Shown here: positions 56,808-64,000 of the stretch, one piece after another | Layout of the letters: each line of letters begins with the position of its first letter | How positions within the stretch are numbered: position 1 is the first letter of the stretch | Source: Vibrio sp. B1FLJ16 | Lineage (GTDB): Bacteria; Pseudomonadota; Gammaproteobacteria; Enterobacterales; Vibrionaceae | NCBI RefSeq assembly: GCF_905175385.1 | Contig: NZ_HG992749.1 | Location: forward strand, 1,426,001 to 1,490,000 | DNA length: 64,000 nucleotides | Reading direction: 5' to 3' | Position numbers and translations under genes: made by a program | Notes under the pieces: model-generated | What the model saw: only the letters and a program-made list of their open reading frames with translations | What the model was told of the DNA's origin: nothing | The model's database searches: none

Positions 56808-57308
56808 CTACCAGATGGTGAAAATCAAACCTGGCTCAAGGTAGATATCCAGACCTTGAGTAAGCAATAAATAGAAGGCAATAACGAATGGGAAAGAAGC
56901 GCCAAACAGTACGGATTTACGTCTTTCACCCAACAAATAAAAGCCTGCGAGAAGGAAGAAGCCAGTAGCGATCACAAAGCCTAAGTAAGTGAGACCCAAA
57001 CCGTACAGCGCCATGAGAACTAAGAAAGAGATAAGCAATTTCCAATTGAAGCCCATTACTGCGCCACTTTGCTTATCTGGTTGCCCTGTGACGAGTAGCA
57101 GAAGCGCCAAACCGATGCCTATGTAGGTCAGAATGGTCGGTAAGGTACGTGCAGTAAACGGTTCGTACTCATCACCCGGAAACATCGGGATTTGTGATGT
57201 TTGATAACCATAACATAGGCAGAAGAGTAGAAAAATCATTGCACCAACGCGGTCGCGGCAGAGCAGGTACTCTTTAGTAAAAAAGTTGGTTGAACGAGAC
57301 ATATTCAA
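56808..57308 (-). CDS. tctB: Tripartite tricarboxylate transporter, small permease
   Basis: A 166-residue membrane protein with four hydrophobic segments, the size and layout of TctB. Sequence conservation in the family is low, so the main support is position between tctC and tctA and length. It follows tctC after a 207-base structured spacer. Confidence 0.88.
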   Translation of the reverse strand: MNMSRSTNFFTKEYLLCRDRVGAMIFLLFCLCYGYQTSQIPMFPGDEYEPFTARTLPTILTYIGIGLALLLLVTGQPDKQSGAVMGFNWKLLISFLVLMALYGLGLTYLGFVIATGFFLLAGFYLLGERRKSVLFGASFPFVIAFYLLLTQGLDIYLEPGLIFTIW

Positions 57309-57515
57309 CTCCTAACGAAAGTAAAAAAGACCGTATATGGGCGTTAATGTACAAGGGGAACCATTAACAATTAAGCTTCTCGCTGCTAGTCGATCTGCTT
57401 ATCAATCTATAAACAAAGGAGTGTGTATGCCGAATGTCGACAATGCCCATATACGGTTAAATTCAGAGTGCAAATGCAAAGAAAGGGGCTAGGGGGGGAT
57501 AGCCCCATTCGTTTG
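57309..57515 (-). other. Structured spacer between tctC and tctB
   Basis: Unusually long for this family (207 bases). It holds a perfect 13-base inverted repeat, ACCGTATATGGGC (57330-57342) and GCCCATATACGGT (57445-57457), enclosing a smaller pair GTTAATG/CATTAAC (57343-57349, 57362-57368). Next to tctC is GGGGCTA/TAGCCCC (57485-57506), which on the minus strand is followed by a T-rich stretch and could be a partial terminator. Such structures often keep the binding protein mRNA in excess over the permeases. Confidence 0.65.
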
Positions 57516-58493
57516 TTATTTCAGGAAGCCTAATTCACGCATTAGGTCTCCCATTTGCTTCTCTTGATCTTCAAGGAACGCGAAGAACTCTTTATCTGCT
57601 TTGTAGTTGTCAATCCAACCATTGCGGTCACGAACAACTTGCCATTCATCAGTGTTGTACATCTTAGTGAAGGCCGCATTCCACTCATTGATTTTTTCTT
57701 GGCTTACGCCAGGAGCGGCGAAGAATCCACGCCAGTTAGCAAATACGGTTTCGTTACCATATTCGGTGAGGGTTGGAATATTTGGAGCCGCTTCCAGACG
57801 TTTTGGAGCCGTTACTGCCAGCACCTTAACTTGTCCAGATTTAGACATTTCAAGTACTTCACCTAAGCCGGTTGAAAGCAGTTGAGTCTCGCCAGATAGT
57901 AGTGCCGCCATTGCCTTACCACCTGCATCGTAGGCGATGTAGCGCACTTTACGAGCATCAAAGCCTTCGCCTTTAAACGCAGCTGCAACGACTAGATGAT
58001 CCATAGAACCACGAGCAGACCCGCCAGCGATTTTCACTTTATTAGGGCTTTCTTCAAACGCTTTTACAACGTCTTCCCATGAGTTGTAAGGAGAATCTGC
58101 AGAAGTAACGATAGCACCGTAGTCAGCGATGGTTGCTGCAACTGGCGTCAGGTCACGGAATGATTGCGGGAAAATACCGGTAAGCGATCGAACAACGATC
58201 GGTGTTGAGTTGACCATCAGTGTGTCTTCTTGACGATCCGCAGTTTCAATCAGGTGCGCGATTGCTTTACCGCCGCCACCGCCTGACAGATTTTGAAATG
58301 ACACGGTCTCGACAATATCTGATTTAACTAGTACATCACCTGTGCCGCGTGCCGTCATATCCCAGCCGCCACCAGCACCGCCAGGGATAAGGAAATGCAT
58401 TTTTTCTAAATCAGCAGCAAAAGTGCTAAATGAAAATGAAGCTGCGATTATCGAAGCGGCCAGCGTTGGTTTGATTATCTTTAACATGTTCAC
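57516..58493 (-). CDS. tctC: Tripartite tricarboxylate transporter, binding protein
   Basis: A 325-residue periplasmic binding protein of the TctC (Bug) family with a signal peptide of about 26 residues (ending TFA-A). The diagnostic FLIPGGAGGGWDMTARG follows the mature start and VKIAGGSARGSMDHLVVAA lies in the centre. It binds a carboxylate for TctAB and is first in the operon. No TctDE regulator is adjacent. A CitA/DcuS-type two-component pair occurs 17 kb upstream in the window and is a possible regulator, but this is inference. Confidence 0.92.
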   Translation of the reverse strand: MNMLKIIKPTLAASIIAASFSFSTFAADLEKMHFLIPGGAGGGWDMTARGTGDVLVKSDIVETVSFQNLSGGGGGKAIAHLIETADRQEDTLMVNSTPIVVRSLTGIFPQSFRDLTPVAATIADYGAIVTSADSPYNSWEDVVKAFEESPNKVKIAGGSARGSMDHLVVAAAFKGEGFDARKVRYIAYDAGGKAMAALLSGETQLLSTGLGEVLEMSKSGQVKVLAVTAPKRLEAAPNIPTLTEYGNETVFANWRGFFAAPGVSQEKINEWNAAFTKMYNTDEWQVVRDRNGWIDNYKADKEFFAFLEDQEKQMGDLMRELGFLK

Positions 58494-58682
58494 GTTCCTT
58501 TTGTTGGTGACTCTATTCTGTTGATGAGTCTTATTGTTGTTTCAGCTTTGGAGCTGAACTTTGGTAAAAGGTTAATCAACTGTTAAATGTGTGTCTGCAA
58601 AAGGTAGATAAAGTGAATATTGAGCATAAAGGGTATTTTGTTCATAAAGTTCACGGAGGGGCATGAACCTTATTAAGACGAA

Positions 58683-58706
58683 AGCCGCATCTAAAGATGC
58701 GGCTCG
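58683..58706 (-). terminator. Terminator after the M28 peptidase
   Basis: Stem AGCCGCATCT/AGATGCGGCT with a tight loop; on the minus strand TTCGTCTT follows. Confidence 0.65.
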
Positions 58707-58728
58707 GAAAGTTATCAATCGTGATTGT

Positions 58729-60507
58729 TTATTTACGGTCTTGGTCGAAGTCCCCGTGGAAGTGGTCATGATCAGATGCACTCTCTGCAGCTTTCAGTTT
58801 CTCACCAATTCTGAGCTTGTCACTTGGTTGTTTAGCATCAAATGTTCGTGTCATCGCCCTTGCTTCAACTGGCTCAGCAGGGAAGACCGGATCACTAAAC
58901 GCGTAGTAAGTTGTCACATAAGCGAGAGATTGTGTATTCATATGAAGTGCTTTCTGGCTCACGTTGTTTAGGTCGTCGCATGCCTGATGGTAACAGACGT
59001 CATAAGCCACGCCGATATCGCCACCAAATAACTCTGTTTCTTCTGCAGTTTTGACTCGCTCAGCACCGGTGAATAAACCACCAAATGCGACGCCCCAATC
59101 GGCAAAACCTGCGTAGTCTGAACGTTTGGACAATGCTTGCGGCACAGTACCTTCATTCTTCTTGTTGAAGAAATCAATGAATTTAGACTCAATGTGAGAG
59201 GTACCAAAAGGCGGTTCAAAATCACCAACATAAGCGTTGTCAGGACTATCTTTAGTATCTGATAAATCGCCATCCATGACGCCAAAGATATAGTTTGGTG
59301 AAGCAATCATGTCGAAGTTTAGATATAACTTAACTTTGTTCAGTTCGTAATAACGATCTTCAACTAAATCAAACTGCTCAGAAGTAAGCTCGTCTGGAGA
59401 GCCGAGTCCAAGCTCTTCAGTGATTTCTAGCATTGCTTGATTGTAAAGTGGAGCAAACAATTCGTTTGTATAGAACTCCGAGCCGATTAACCCCGCTTCT
59501 TCAGCAGCCCACCACGCAAATCGAACCTTATTCTTCACTGGTGCTCTTAGCTCAGCCAGTGTTATCGCATACTCAAGCAAACCAGCGCTACCCGAACCAT
59601 TGTCATTTATGCCAGGGCCTTCAGGTACCGAGTCTAAATGCGCACCCAACATAATGACTTGATCGTCGTTGCCATACATGGTTTCTGCAATCACGTTCTG
59701 CGTGACGACAATTTCATCTTGAACATCGACATTAAGAACTACCGGCACATTGCTACTTTGAATGGCTTCATACCATTGCTGGCCTAACTCAAAGCGAGCA
59801 CCAAAAGCGGGAATGGTTGCGGTAGTGTCACTACCCAGCGTACCGTTAATCACAGCGGTTCTGCCTTCAGAATTACCTTGGTTAAAGATAATGGCAGCGA
59901 CGGCTCCTGCCGCTTGGGCGTTCACAACTTTTAAACTAAATGTACAGCCGCCACGTTGAATTATGGCAACCTTTCCAGCAACATCTTTGCCTTCAAAGTC
60001 AGACGTTTCACAGCCATCTGTATCATCATAATTGGCGTTACTAAAGTCAAAGTCAGGAGTGATGAATACAGCATTTGCGTTTAACTCACCATTAGAATCT
60101 CCGGAGTAAGACATCGTGGCGAAATCAGCCTCTGCACCGGCAGTACGTGTGCTGGTTAAATCTGCACCATTAACGTTAAGAGAGGTTCCAGCGAGTTCCT
60201 CCCAAGAGCGAAAATCAAATTCTTGAGTACTTACCTCATAGCCATGTTCGCGCATGGTAGCGATTATGTACGCCGCTGAGTTTTGGTAACCATCTGTACC
60301 CGCTGCGCGAGTGGTTGAGCTGCCGTCACTTGTAGCAGAAGCTAGGCCTTCAAATTCAACTAAATGCTCAACAACGGCTTTGCTTTTGATTTGATTACTG
60401 ACATGTTTTGCTGCTTTTTCTGGATCATCCCAATAGCACCCAGATAAAAGGGAGGCACTGATTGCACTCGCGATAATAGACTTTGTAGTTGTAAAACTAA
60501 CTTGCAT
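58729..60507 (-). CDS. M28-family aminopeptidase lipoprotein with PA domain
   Basis: A 592-residue exported peptidase. A lipobox L-L-S-G-C puts the lipid cysteine at C24. A protease-associated (PA) domain follows (about residues 115-260; KVAIIQRGGCTFSLKVVNAQ). The M28 catalytic domain has the zinc and catalytic text LGAHLDSVPEGPGINDNGSG, AWWAAEEAGLIGSE, and LYLNFDMIASPNY, with the last His in CYHQACDD. It probably removes N-terminal residues from peptides outside the cytoplasm. The C-terminus ends in an odd SDHDHFHGDFDQDRK tail that could bind metal. A GAAGGA-type ribosome binding site is not obvious, but CAAGGAG lies before the ATG. Confidence 0.88.
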   Translation of the reverse strand: MQVSFTTTKSIIASAISASLLSGCYWDDPEKAAKHVSNQIKSKAVVEHLVEFEGLASATSDGSSTTRAAGTDGYQNSAAYIIATMREHGYEVSTQEFDFRSWEELAGTSLNVNGADLTSTRTAGAEADFATMSYSGDSNGELNANAVFITPDFDFSNANYDDTDGCETSDFEGKDVAGKVAIIQRGGCTFSLKVVNAQAAGAVAAIIFNQGNSEGRTAVINGTLGSDTTATIPAFGARFELGQQWYEAIQSSNVPVVLNVDVQDEIVVTQNVIAETMYGNDDQVIMLGAHLDSVPEGPGINDNGSGSAGLLEYAITLAELRAPVKNKVRFAWWAAEEAGLIGSEFYTNELFAPLYNQAMLEITEELGLGSPDELTSEQFDLVEDRYYELNKVKLYLNFDMIASPNYIFGVMDGDLSDTKDSPDNAYVGDFEPPFGTSHIESKFIDFFNKKNEGTVPQALSKRSDYAGFADWGVAFGGLFTGAERVKTAEETELFGGDIGVAYDVCYHQACDDLNNVSQKALHMNTQSLAYVTTYYAFSDPVFPAEPVEARAMTRTFDAKQPSDKLRIGEKLKAAESASDHDHFHGDFDQDRK

Positions 60508-60846
60508 GCGCGGCTCCTTGTATGAAATACGCTACGTATCCATTGCTGAATGTAATGTTAATAAAATGTTAACTATATTCTGTATAGCTGCGCTAGTCCT
60601 TAATATCAAATGCGTTTCATAATAATGTTTAATGTCCATATAAGATTTGGCAGAAAGTCACACATTGAGCTGAGAAGTTAAGGCGGGATAAATTAGAAAG
60701 AAACCTCAGTTAACCATTCTAGTTAATGTCAGACCTTAGTCTAAATTGTCGACAATCTTCTTGATTGTCGACAATTTGTTGATCTATTATGACTGCAGGT
60801 TATGAAATTGTTGACACCTAGGGTGTTGTAGAGCGACGGTCTTGGA
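60508..60846. promoter_or_regulatory. Control region with PrpR-type operators
   Basis: A 339-base spacer between the M28 gene and prpR. The palindrome ATTGTCGACAAT occurs twice (60745-60756 and 60764-60775; centres 19 bases apart), and a 9-of-12 match ATTGTTGACACC is at 60807-60818. The two perfect copies lie in a larger inverted repeat, AAATTGTCGACAATC and its complement, with a five-base loop. Such a T-x-GTC-GAC-x-A core is typical of FadR-type GntR operators, so the sites probably serve the downstream regulator and the prp operon. Confidence 0.65.
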
Positions 60847-61563
60847 ATGAATGCTGAAATGAATGTCGAACTAAAAACTCGTCTTAAAGCGGTTGGCGCA
60901 GAGAAAGAAAACACCAAATCTGAAACGCTCACCGAATCTCTGGTAGAAGCGATTGTAAATGGTGAAATTGCACCGGGTAGCAAAATCTCTGAACCTGAGC
61001 TGGCAAAGCGTTATCAGGTGAGTCGAGGCCCTCTACGTGAAGCTATTATGCGTTTAGAAGGTCTCAGTCTGATTGAGCGTATTCCTCATGTTGGTGCGCG
61101 TGTTATTACGTTTTCACCAGAAAAACTTTTTGAATTGTATGCGGTACGTGAAGCGCTGGAAGGAATGGCTGCTAGGTTAGCTGCCCGTCATATTACGGAC
61201 GAAGAGCTCATCGGGCTAGAAACATTATTGTCGACACATTCAAATCATATCGATGAAGTCGAAGGCTCTTCATATTTCCATCAACACGGTGATTTTGATT
61301 TTCACTACCGCATTATTAAAGCGAGTCGCAATAGCAAGTTGATCTCGCTGCTGTGTAATGAGCTTTACCACTTGTTACGTATGTATCGTTACCAGTCTCC
61401 ACGCGCTCAGTCACGCCCGAAAGAGGCGTTAAATGAGCATAAATCTATATTACAAGCGATCAAAAACCGTGACGAAGAACTGGCAGAGATGCTGATGAGA
61501 CGTCACATATCGGGCAGCCGCTTGTTAATCGAACAACAAATCTTGTTTGCTGAAAATGACTAG
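60847..61563 (+). CDS. prpR: GntR/FadR-family regulator of propionate catabolism
   Basis: A 238-residue regulator with an N-terminal winged helix (ISEPELAKRYQVSRGPLREA) and a C-terminal FCD ligand-binding domain (about residues 95-220, with metal-type His residues in GDFDFHYRI and NELYHLLRMYRYQS). It begins the prp operon, 12 bases before prpB. In vibrios the propionate operon has this GntR-type regulator instead of the sigma-54 PrpR of enterobacteria, so the shared symbol covers unrelated proteins. It likely represses its own operon in the absence of a methylcitrate-cycle intermediate. Confidence 0.85.
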   Translation: MNAEMNVELKTRLKAVGAEKENTKSETLTESLVEAIVNGEIAPGSKISEPELAKRYQVSRGPLREAIMRLEGLSLIERIPHVGARVITFSPEKLFELYAVREALEGMAARLAARHITDEELIGLETLLSTHSNHIDEVEGSSYFHQHGDFDFHYRIIKASRNSKLISLLCNELYHLLRMYRYQSPRAQSRPKEALNEHKSILQAIKNRDEELAEMLMRRHISGSRLLIEQQILFAEND

Positions 61564-61575
61564 AAGGAAAGTGTC

Positions 61576-62472
61576 ATGAGTTTATCTCCAGGGGCGAAGT
61601 TCAGACTCGCCATTGAACAAAACAATCCACTACAAATCGTCGGCACAATTAACCCATACTGCGCCATGATGGCGAAAAACCTGGGGCATCAAGCGATTTA
61701 CTTATCTGGCGGCGGTATTGCAAACGCCTCTTACGGATTGCCAGATTTGGGTATTACTACACTGAACGATGTGCTGGTTGACGTTGACCGCATTACTAAT
61801 GCCTGTGATTTGCCTCTTTTGGTGGATATCGATACCGGCTTTGGTGGCGCATTCAATATTGCTCGTACCATTAAGCAGATGGAAAAAGCTGGCGCGGCTG
61901 CGGTTCACATGGAAGACCAGGTAGCGCAGAAGCGTTGTGGTCACCGCCCGAATAAAGCTATTGTCAGCCAGCAAGAGATGGTTGACCGAGTGAAGGCAGC
62001 GGTTGATGCGCGTAATGATGAAAGTTTTGTGATTATGGCTCGTACTGATGCACTAGCGGTTGAAGGTATGGACAGTGCGATTGAACGTGCGATTGCTTGT
62101 GTTGAAGCCGGTGCGGACATGATCTTCCCTGAAGCGATGAACAAGCTGGATCAATACCTACAGTTCTCAAATGCGCTAGAGCAAGCGACTGGAAAGCACG
62201 TTCCTATTCTGGCCAACATTACTGAATTTGGCGCAACACCACTGTATGGCTGTAACGAACTGGCTAAAGCGAAAGTGGACATGGTGTTGTACCCGCTAAG
62301 TGCGTTCCGCGCTATGAATAAAGCGGCAGAAACAGTTTACAAGCACCTTCTGGAAGTGGGTAATCAGGAAGCGCTGGTTGACTCTATGCAGACGCGTAAA
62401 GAATTGTATCAGCACCTGAACTACCACGACTACGAAGACAAACTTGACCAGCTTTTCTCTGAAGGGAAATAG
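61576..62472 (+). CDS. prpB: 2-methylisocitrate lyase
   Basis: A 298-residue enzyme that cleaves 2-methylisocitrate to pyruvate and succinate, the last step of the methylcitrate cycle. It belongs to the isocitrate lyase/PEP mutase superfamily, with the active-site loop [10 protein letters not shown] (catalytic Cys), DIDTGFGG and [17 protein letters not shown] precedes its ATG. It lies between the regulator and prpC in the same operon. Confidence 0.95.
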   Translation: MSLSPGAKFRLAIEQNNPLQIVGTINPYCAMMAKNLGHQAIYLSGGGIANASYGLPDLGITTLNDVLVDVDRITNACDLPLLVDIDTGFGGAFNIARTIKQMEKAGAAAVHMEDQVAQKRCGHRPNKAIVSQQEMVDRVKAAVDARNDESFVIMARTDALAVEGMDSAIERAIACVEAGADMIFPEAMNKLDQYLQFSNALEQATGKHVPILANITEFGATPLYGCNELAKAKVDMVLYPLSAFRAMNKAAETVYKHLLEVGNQEALVDSMQTRKELYQHLNYHDYEDKLDQLFSEGK

Positions 62473-62595
62473 CAAGAAAGAAGATAGTCGGAAGCCCAAG
62501 AAATTTATTTTTCGTCGAATCCAATAACGTGAAATTCGTCTGGTGAATAAAACGCTCCAAAGAGAGCAAAGCCAGACAGAAAAGGAGTTCAAACA

Positions 62596-63738
62596 ATGCC
62601 TCAAACTGAAGCAAAGAAAGCCGAGTTAGGTGGCGCTGGCCTACGTGGTCAAAGCGCGGGAAGCACAGCTTTATGTACTGTTGGTAAAACGGGAACCGGT
62701 CTGACGTATCGCGGTTACGATATTACTGACCTTGCCAATAATGCTCAATTTGAAGAAGTAGCACATTTGTTGTTACGCGGTCACTTGCCAAATCAACAAG
62801 AACTTGATGCGTACAAGACGCACCTGTTGAGCCTTCGCGGTTTACCAACTGAGCTAAAACAAGCTCTGGAACTTATTCCTGCATCTGCGCACCCGATGGA
62901 CGTGATGCGTACGGGTTGCTCTATGTTGGGCAACTTAGAGCAGGAAATGAGCTTTGATGAGCAACTGCAATCAACTGAGCGCATGTTAGCGTTGTTCCCT
63001 GCAATCATCTGTTACTGGTATCGCTACAGCCATGATGGTGTGCGTATTAACACAGAAGACGAGACTGAAGACAGCATCGGTGGCTACTTCCTGAAGCTGC
63101 TTACTGATAAAGCGCCGTCTGAACTGCACAAGCAGGTTATGCACTGTTCATTAATCCTTTATGCAGAGCATGAGTTTAATGCGTCAACATTTGCTGCACG
63201 AGTTTGTGCATCAACATTGTCCGACATTCACTCTTGCATTACAGCTGCAATCGGTACGCTTCGTGGCCCTCTTCACGGCGGTGCAAACGAAGCGGCGATG
63301 GAGATGATTGAAGACTGGCAGACGCCGGATGAAGCAGAAGCTAACATCATGCAAATGCTGGCTAATAAAGACAAGATCATGGGCTTTGGTCATGCGATTT
63401 ACCGTGAAAGTGACCCACGTAATGCTTTGATCAAGCGTTGGTCTGAAGAGCTATCTAAGCAAGTCGGTGACACGCACTTATACGCAGTATCAGAGCGTGT
63501 GGAATCGGTCATGAAGCGTGAGAAAGGCTTGTTCTGTAATGCTGACTTCTTCCATGCATCGGCGTACCACTTCATGGACATTCCGACCAAACTGTTCACA
63601 CCGATTTTCGTGATGAGCCGTTTAACAGGTTGGGCTGCACACGTGTATGAACAACGCGCAAATAACCGCATTATTCGTCCAAGCGCGGACTACACAGGTC
63701 CAGACCATCAAGAATGGGTACCTATCGAAAAACGCTAG
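62596..63738 (+). CDS. prpC: 2-methylcitrate synthase
   Basis: A 380-residue citrate-synthase family enzyme that condenses propionyl-CoA with oxaloacetate. The N-terminal GLRGQSAGSTALCTVGKTG and YRGYDITDLA are typical of methylcitrate synthases, and the catalytic His/Asp text is visible as LHGGANEAAMEM and MGFGHAIYRESDPR. It is 123 bases after prpB with an AAGGAG ribosome binding site. Confidence 0.95.
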   Translation: MPQTEAKKAELGGAGLRGQSAGSTALCTVGKTGTGLTYRGYDITDLANNAQFEEVAHLLLRGHLPNQQELDAYKTHLLSLRGLPTELKQALELIPASAHPMDVMRTGCSMLGNLEQEMSFDEQLQSTERMLALFPAIICYWYRYSHDGVRINTEDETEDSIGGYFLKLLTDKAPSELHKQVMHCSLILYAEHEFNASTFAARVCASTLSDIHSCITAAIGTLRGPLHGGANEAAMEMIEDWQTPDEAEANIMQMLANKDKIMGFGHAIYRESDPRNALIKRWSEELSKQVGDTHLYAVSERVESVMKREKGLFCNADFFHASAYHFMDIPTKLFTPIFVMSRLTGWAAHVYEQRANNRIIRPSADYTGPDHQEWVPIEKR

Positions 63739-63744
63739 CGCGTA

Positions 63745-63786
63745 ACTCCTTCCTCTATGTGATTCTCTCCTCATAGGGGAAGGAGT
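63745..63786 (+). other. Hairpin between prpC and acnD
   Basis: A 15-base stem with one mismatch, ACTCCTTCCTCTATG (63745-63759) against CATAGGGGAAGGAGT (63772-63786), with a 12-base loop. It lacks a T run, so it is more likely an mRNA stability or processing element than a terminator. Confidence 0.55.
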
Positions 63787-63925
63787 ACTTCTCGTCACAA
63801 ACATTACTAGAGCGACTACATCTCAATAAGTTCTCCAATCAAGTTCTCCAAACTGCTTTGCTAGAGTAGCGTTTCTAGAGTGATGGGGAGAAGGCCAAGA
63901 TGTACAGATTGAATGGAAGCAAACC

Positions 63926-64000
63926 ATGAGCACAAATATTAATACCCAATTCCGTAAGTCGCTTCCGGGGACTCAACTTGATTACTTTGATGCCCGCGAA
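63926..64000 (+). CDS. acnD: Fe/S-dependent 2-methylcitrate dehydratase, 3' end cut by window
   Basis: The first 25 codons (MSTNINTQFRKSLPGTQLDY and five more residues) match the start of AcnD, the aconitase-like iron-sulphur enzyme that dehydrates 2-methylcitrate. In organisms with acnD the helper isomerase PrpF replaces PrpD, so prpF is expected next, outside the window. The start is 188 bases after prpC. Only the first 3% of the gene is visible, so the call rests on the N-terminus and operon position. Confidence 0.85.
   Translation, partial: MSTNINTQFRKSLPGTQLDYFDARE

Noticed and set aside
1..64000. CRISPR arrays, prophage, integron, toxin-antitoxin or anti-phage defence genes
   Set aside because: No regular spaced repeats, integrase, att-like duplications or recognisable defence domains were found on either strand; the gene content is metabolic and transport-related.

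Overview
The window is a stretch of gamma-proteobacterial chromosome that reads as a Vibrio, most likely of the Harveyi/parahaemolyticus type. The reasons are the ectoine cluster (ectABC plus a dedicated aspartokinase) divergent from a proVWX transporter, a tandem glycine riboswitch in front of an alanine/glycine symporter, the zwf-pgl-gnd operon, and a prp propionate locus with a GntR-type regulator and acnD. Species assignment is inference. No tRNA, rRNA, CRISPR, prophage or integron was seen. Two copies of a 267-bp MITE-like intergenic repeat are the only mobile-looking DNA. Coding is dense and looks like core chromosome.

Layout. 0-2.5 kb: gabD (cut by the window start) and gabT for GABA breakdown. 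2.6-9.6 kb: first repeat copy, an EamA exporter divergent from a MarR regulator, several small genes, a PilF-like lipoprotein, metA with MetJ boxes, and an LpxL-type acyltransferase. 9.8-16.4 kb: an M32 carboxypeptidase, a LysE/RhtB exporter, a luciferase-like monooxygenase, the glycine-riboswitch symporter, and a 52-aa membrane protein paired with a membrane-anchored coiled-coil protein. 16.8-23.5 kb: an M19 dipeptidase-like protein, the second repeat copy, and a five-gene peptide ABC importer. 23.6-31.1 kb: the osmoprotection block, proVWX on the minus strand and ectABC-ask on the plus strand. 31.2-38.6 kb: a dihaem peroxidase, another EamA exporter, and a TolC/HlyD/two-permease efflux operon with no ATPase. 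39-44.8 kb: a CitA/DcuS-type two-component pair, then a hydroxamate-type TonB receptor and an AraC regulator, each with a Fur box. 45.3-49.5 kb: the oxidative pentose phosphate operon behind a perfect FNR box, followed by a run of very small ORFs. 49.5-53.1 kb: an AcoR-type sigma-54 activator divergent from an aldehyde dehydrogenase with a clear -24/-12 promoter. 53.3-58.5 kb: an orphan TAXI binding protein, a TauE exporter, and a tripartite tricarboxylate transporter tctCBA. 58.7-64 kb: a lipoprotein M28 aminopeptidase and the start of the prp operon (prpR, prpB, prpC, acnD cut by the window end).

How it works together. Most of the window concerns importing and oxidising small carbon and nitrogen compounds (GABA, glycine/alanine, peptides, tricarboxylates, aldehydes, propionate) and tolerating salt (ectoine synthesis, betaine/proline uptake). 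I found no clearly new multi-gene system. The better leads are regulatory: operator-like repeats in front of proV/ectA, prpR, the MarR/EamA pair and acoR/aldehyde dehydrogenase; the structured spacer in tctCBA; the small-ORF run after gnd; and the dipeptidase-like protein with an altered metal motif next to the peptide importer.
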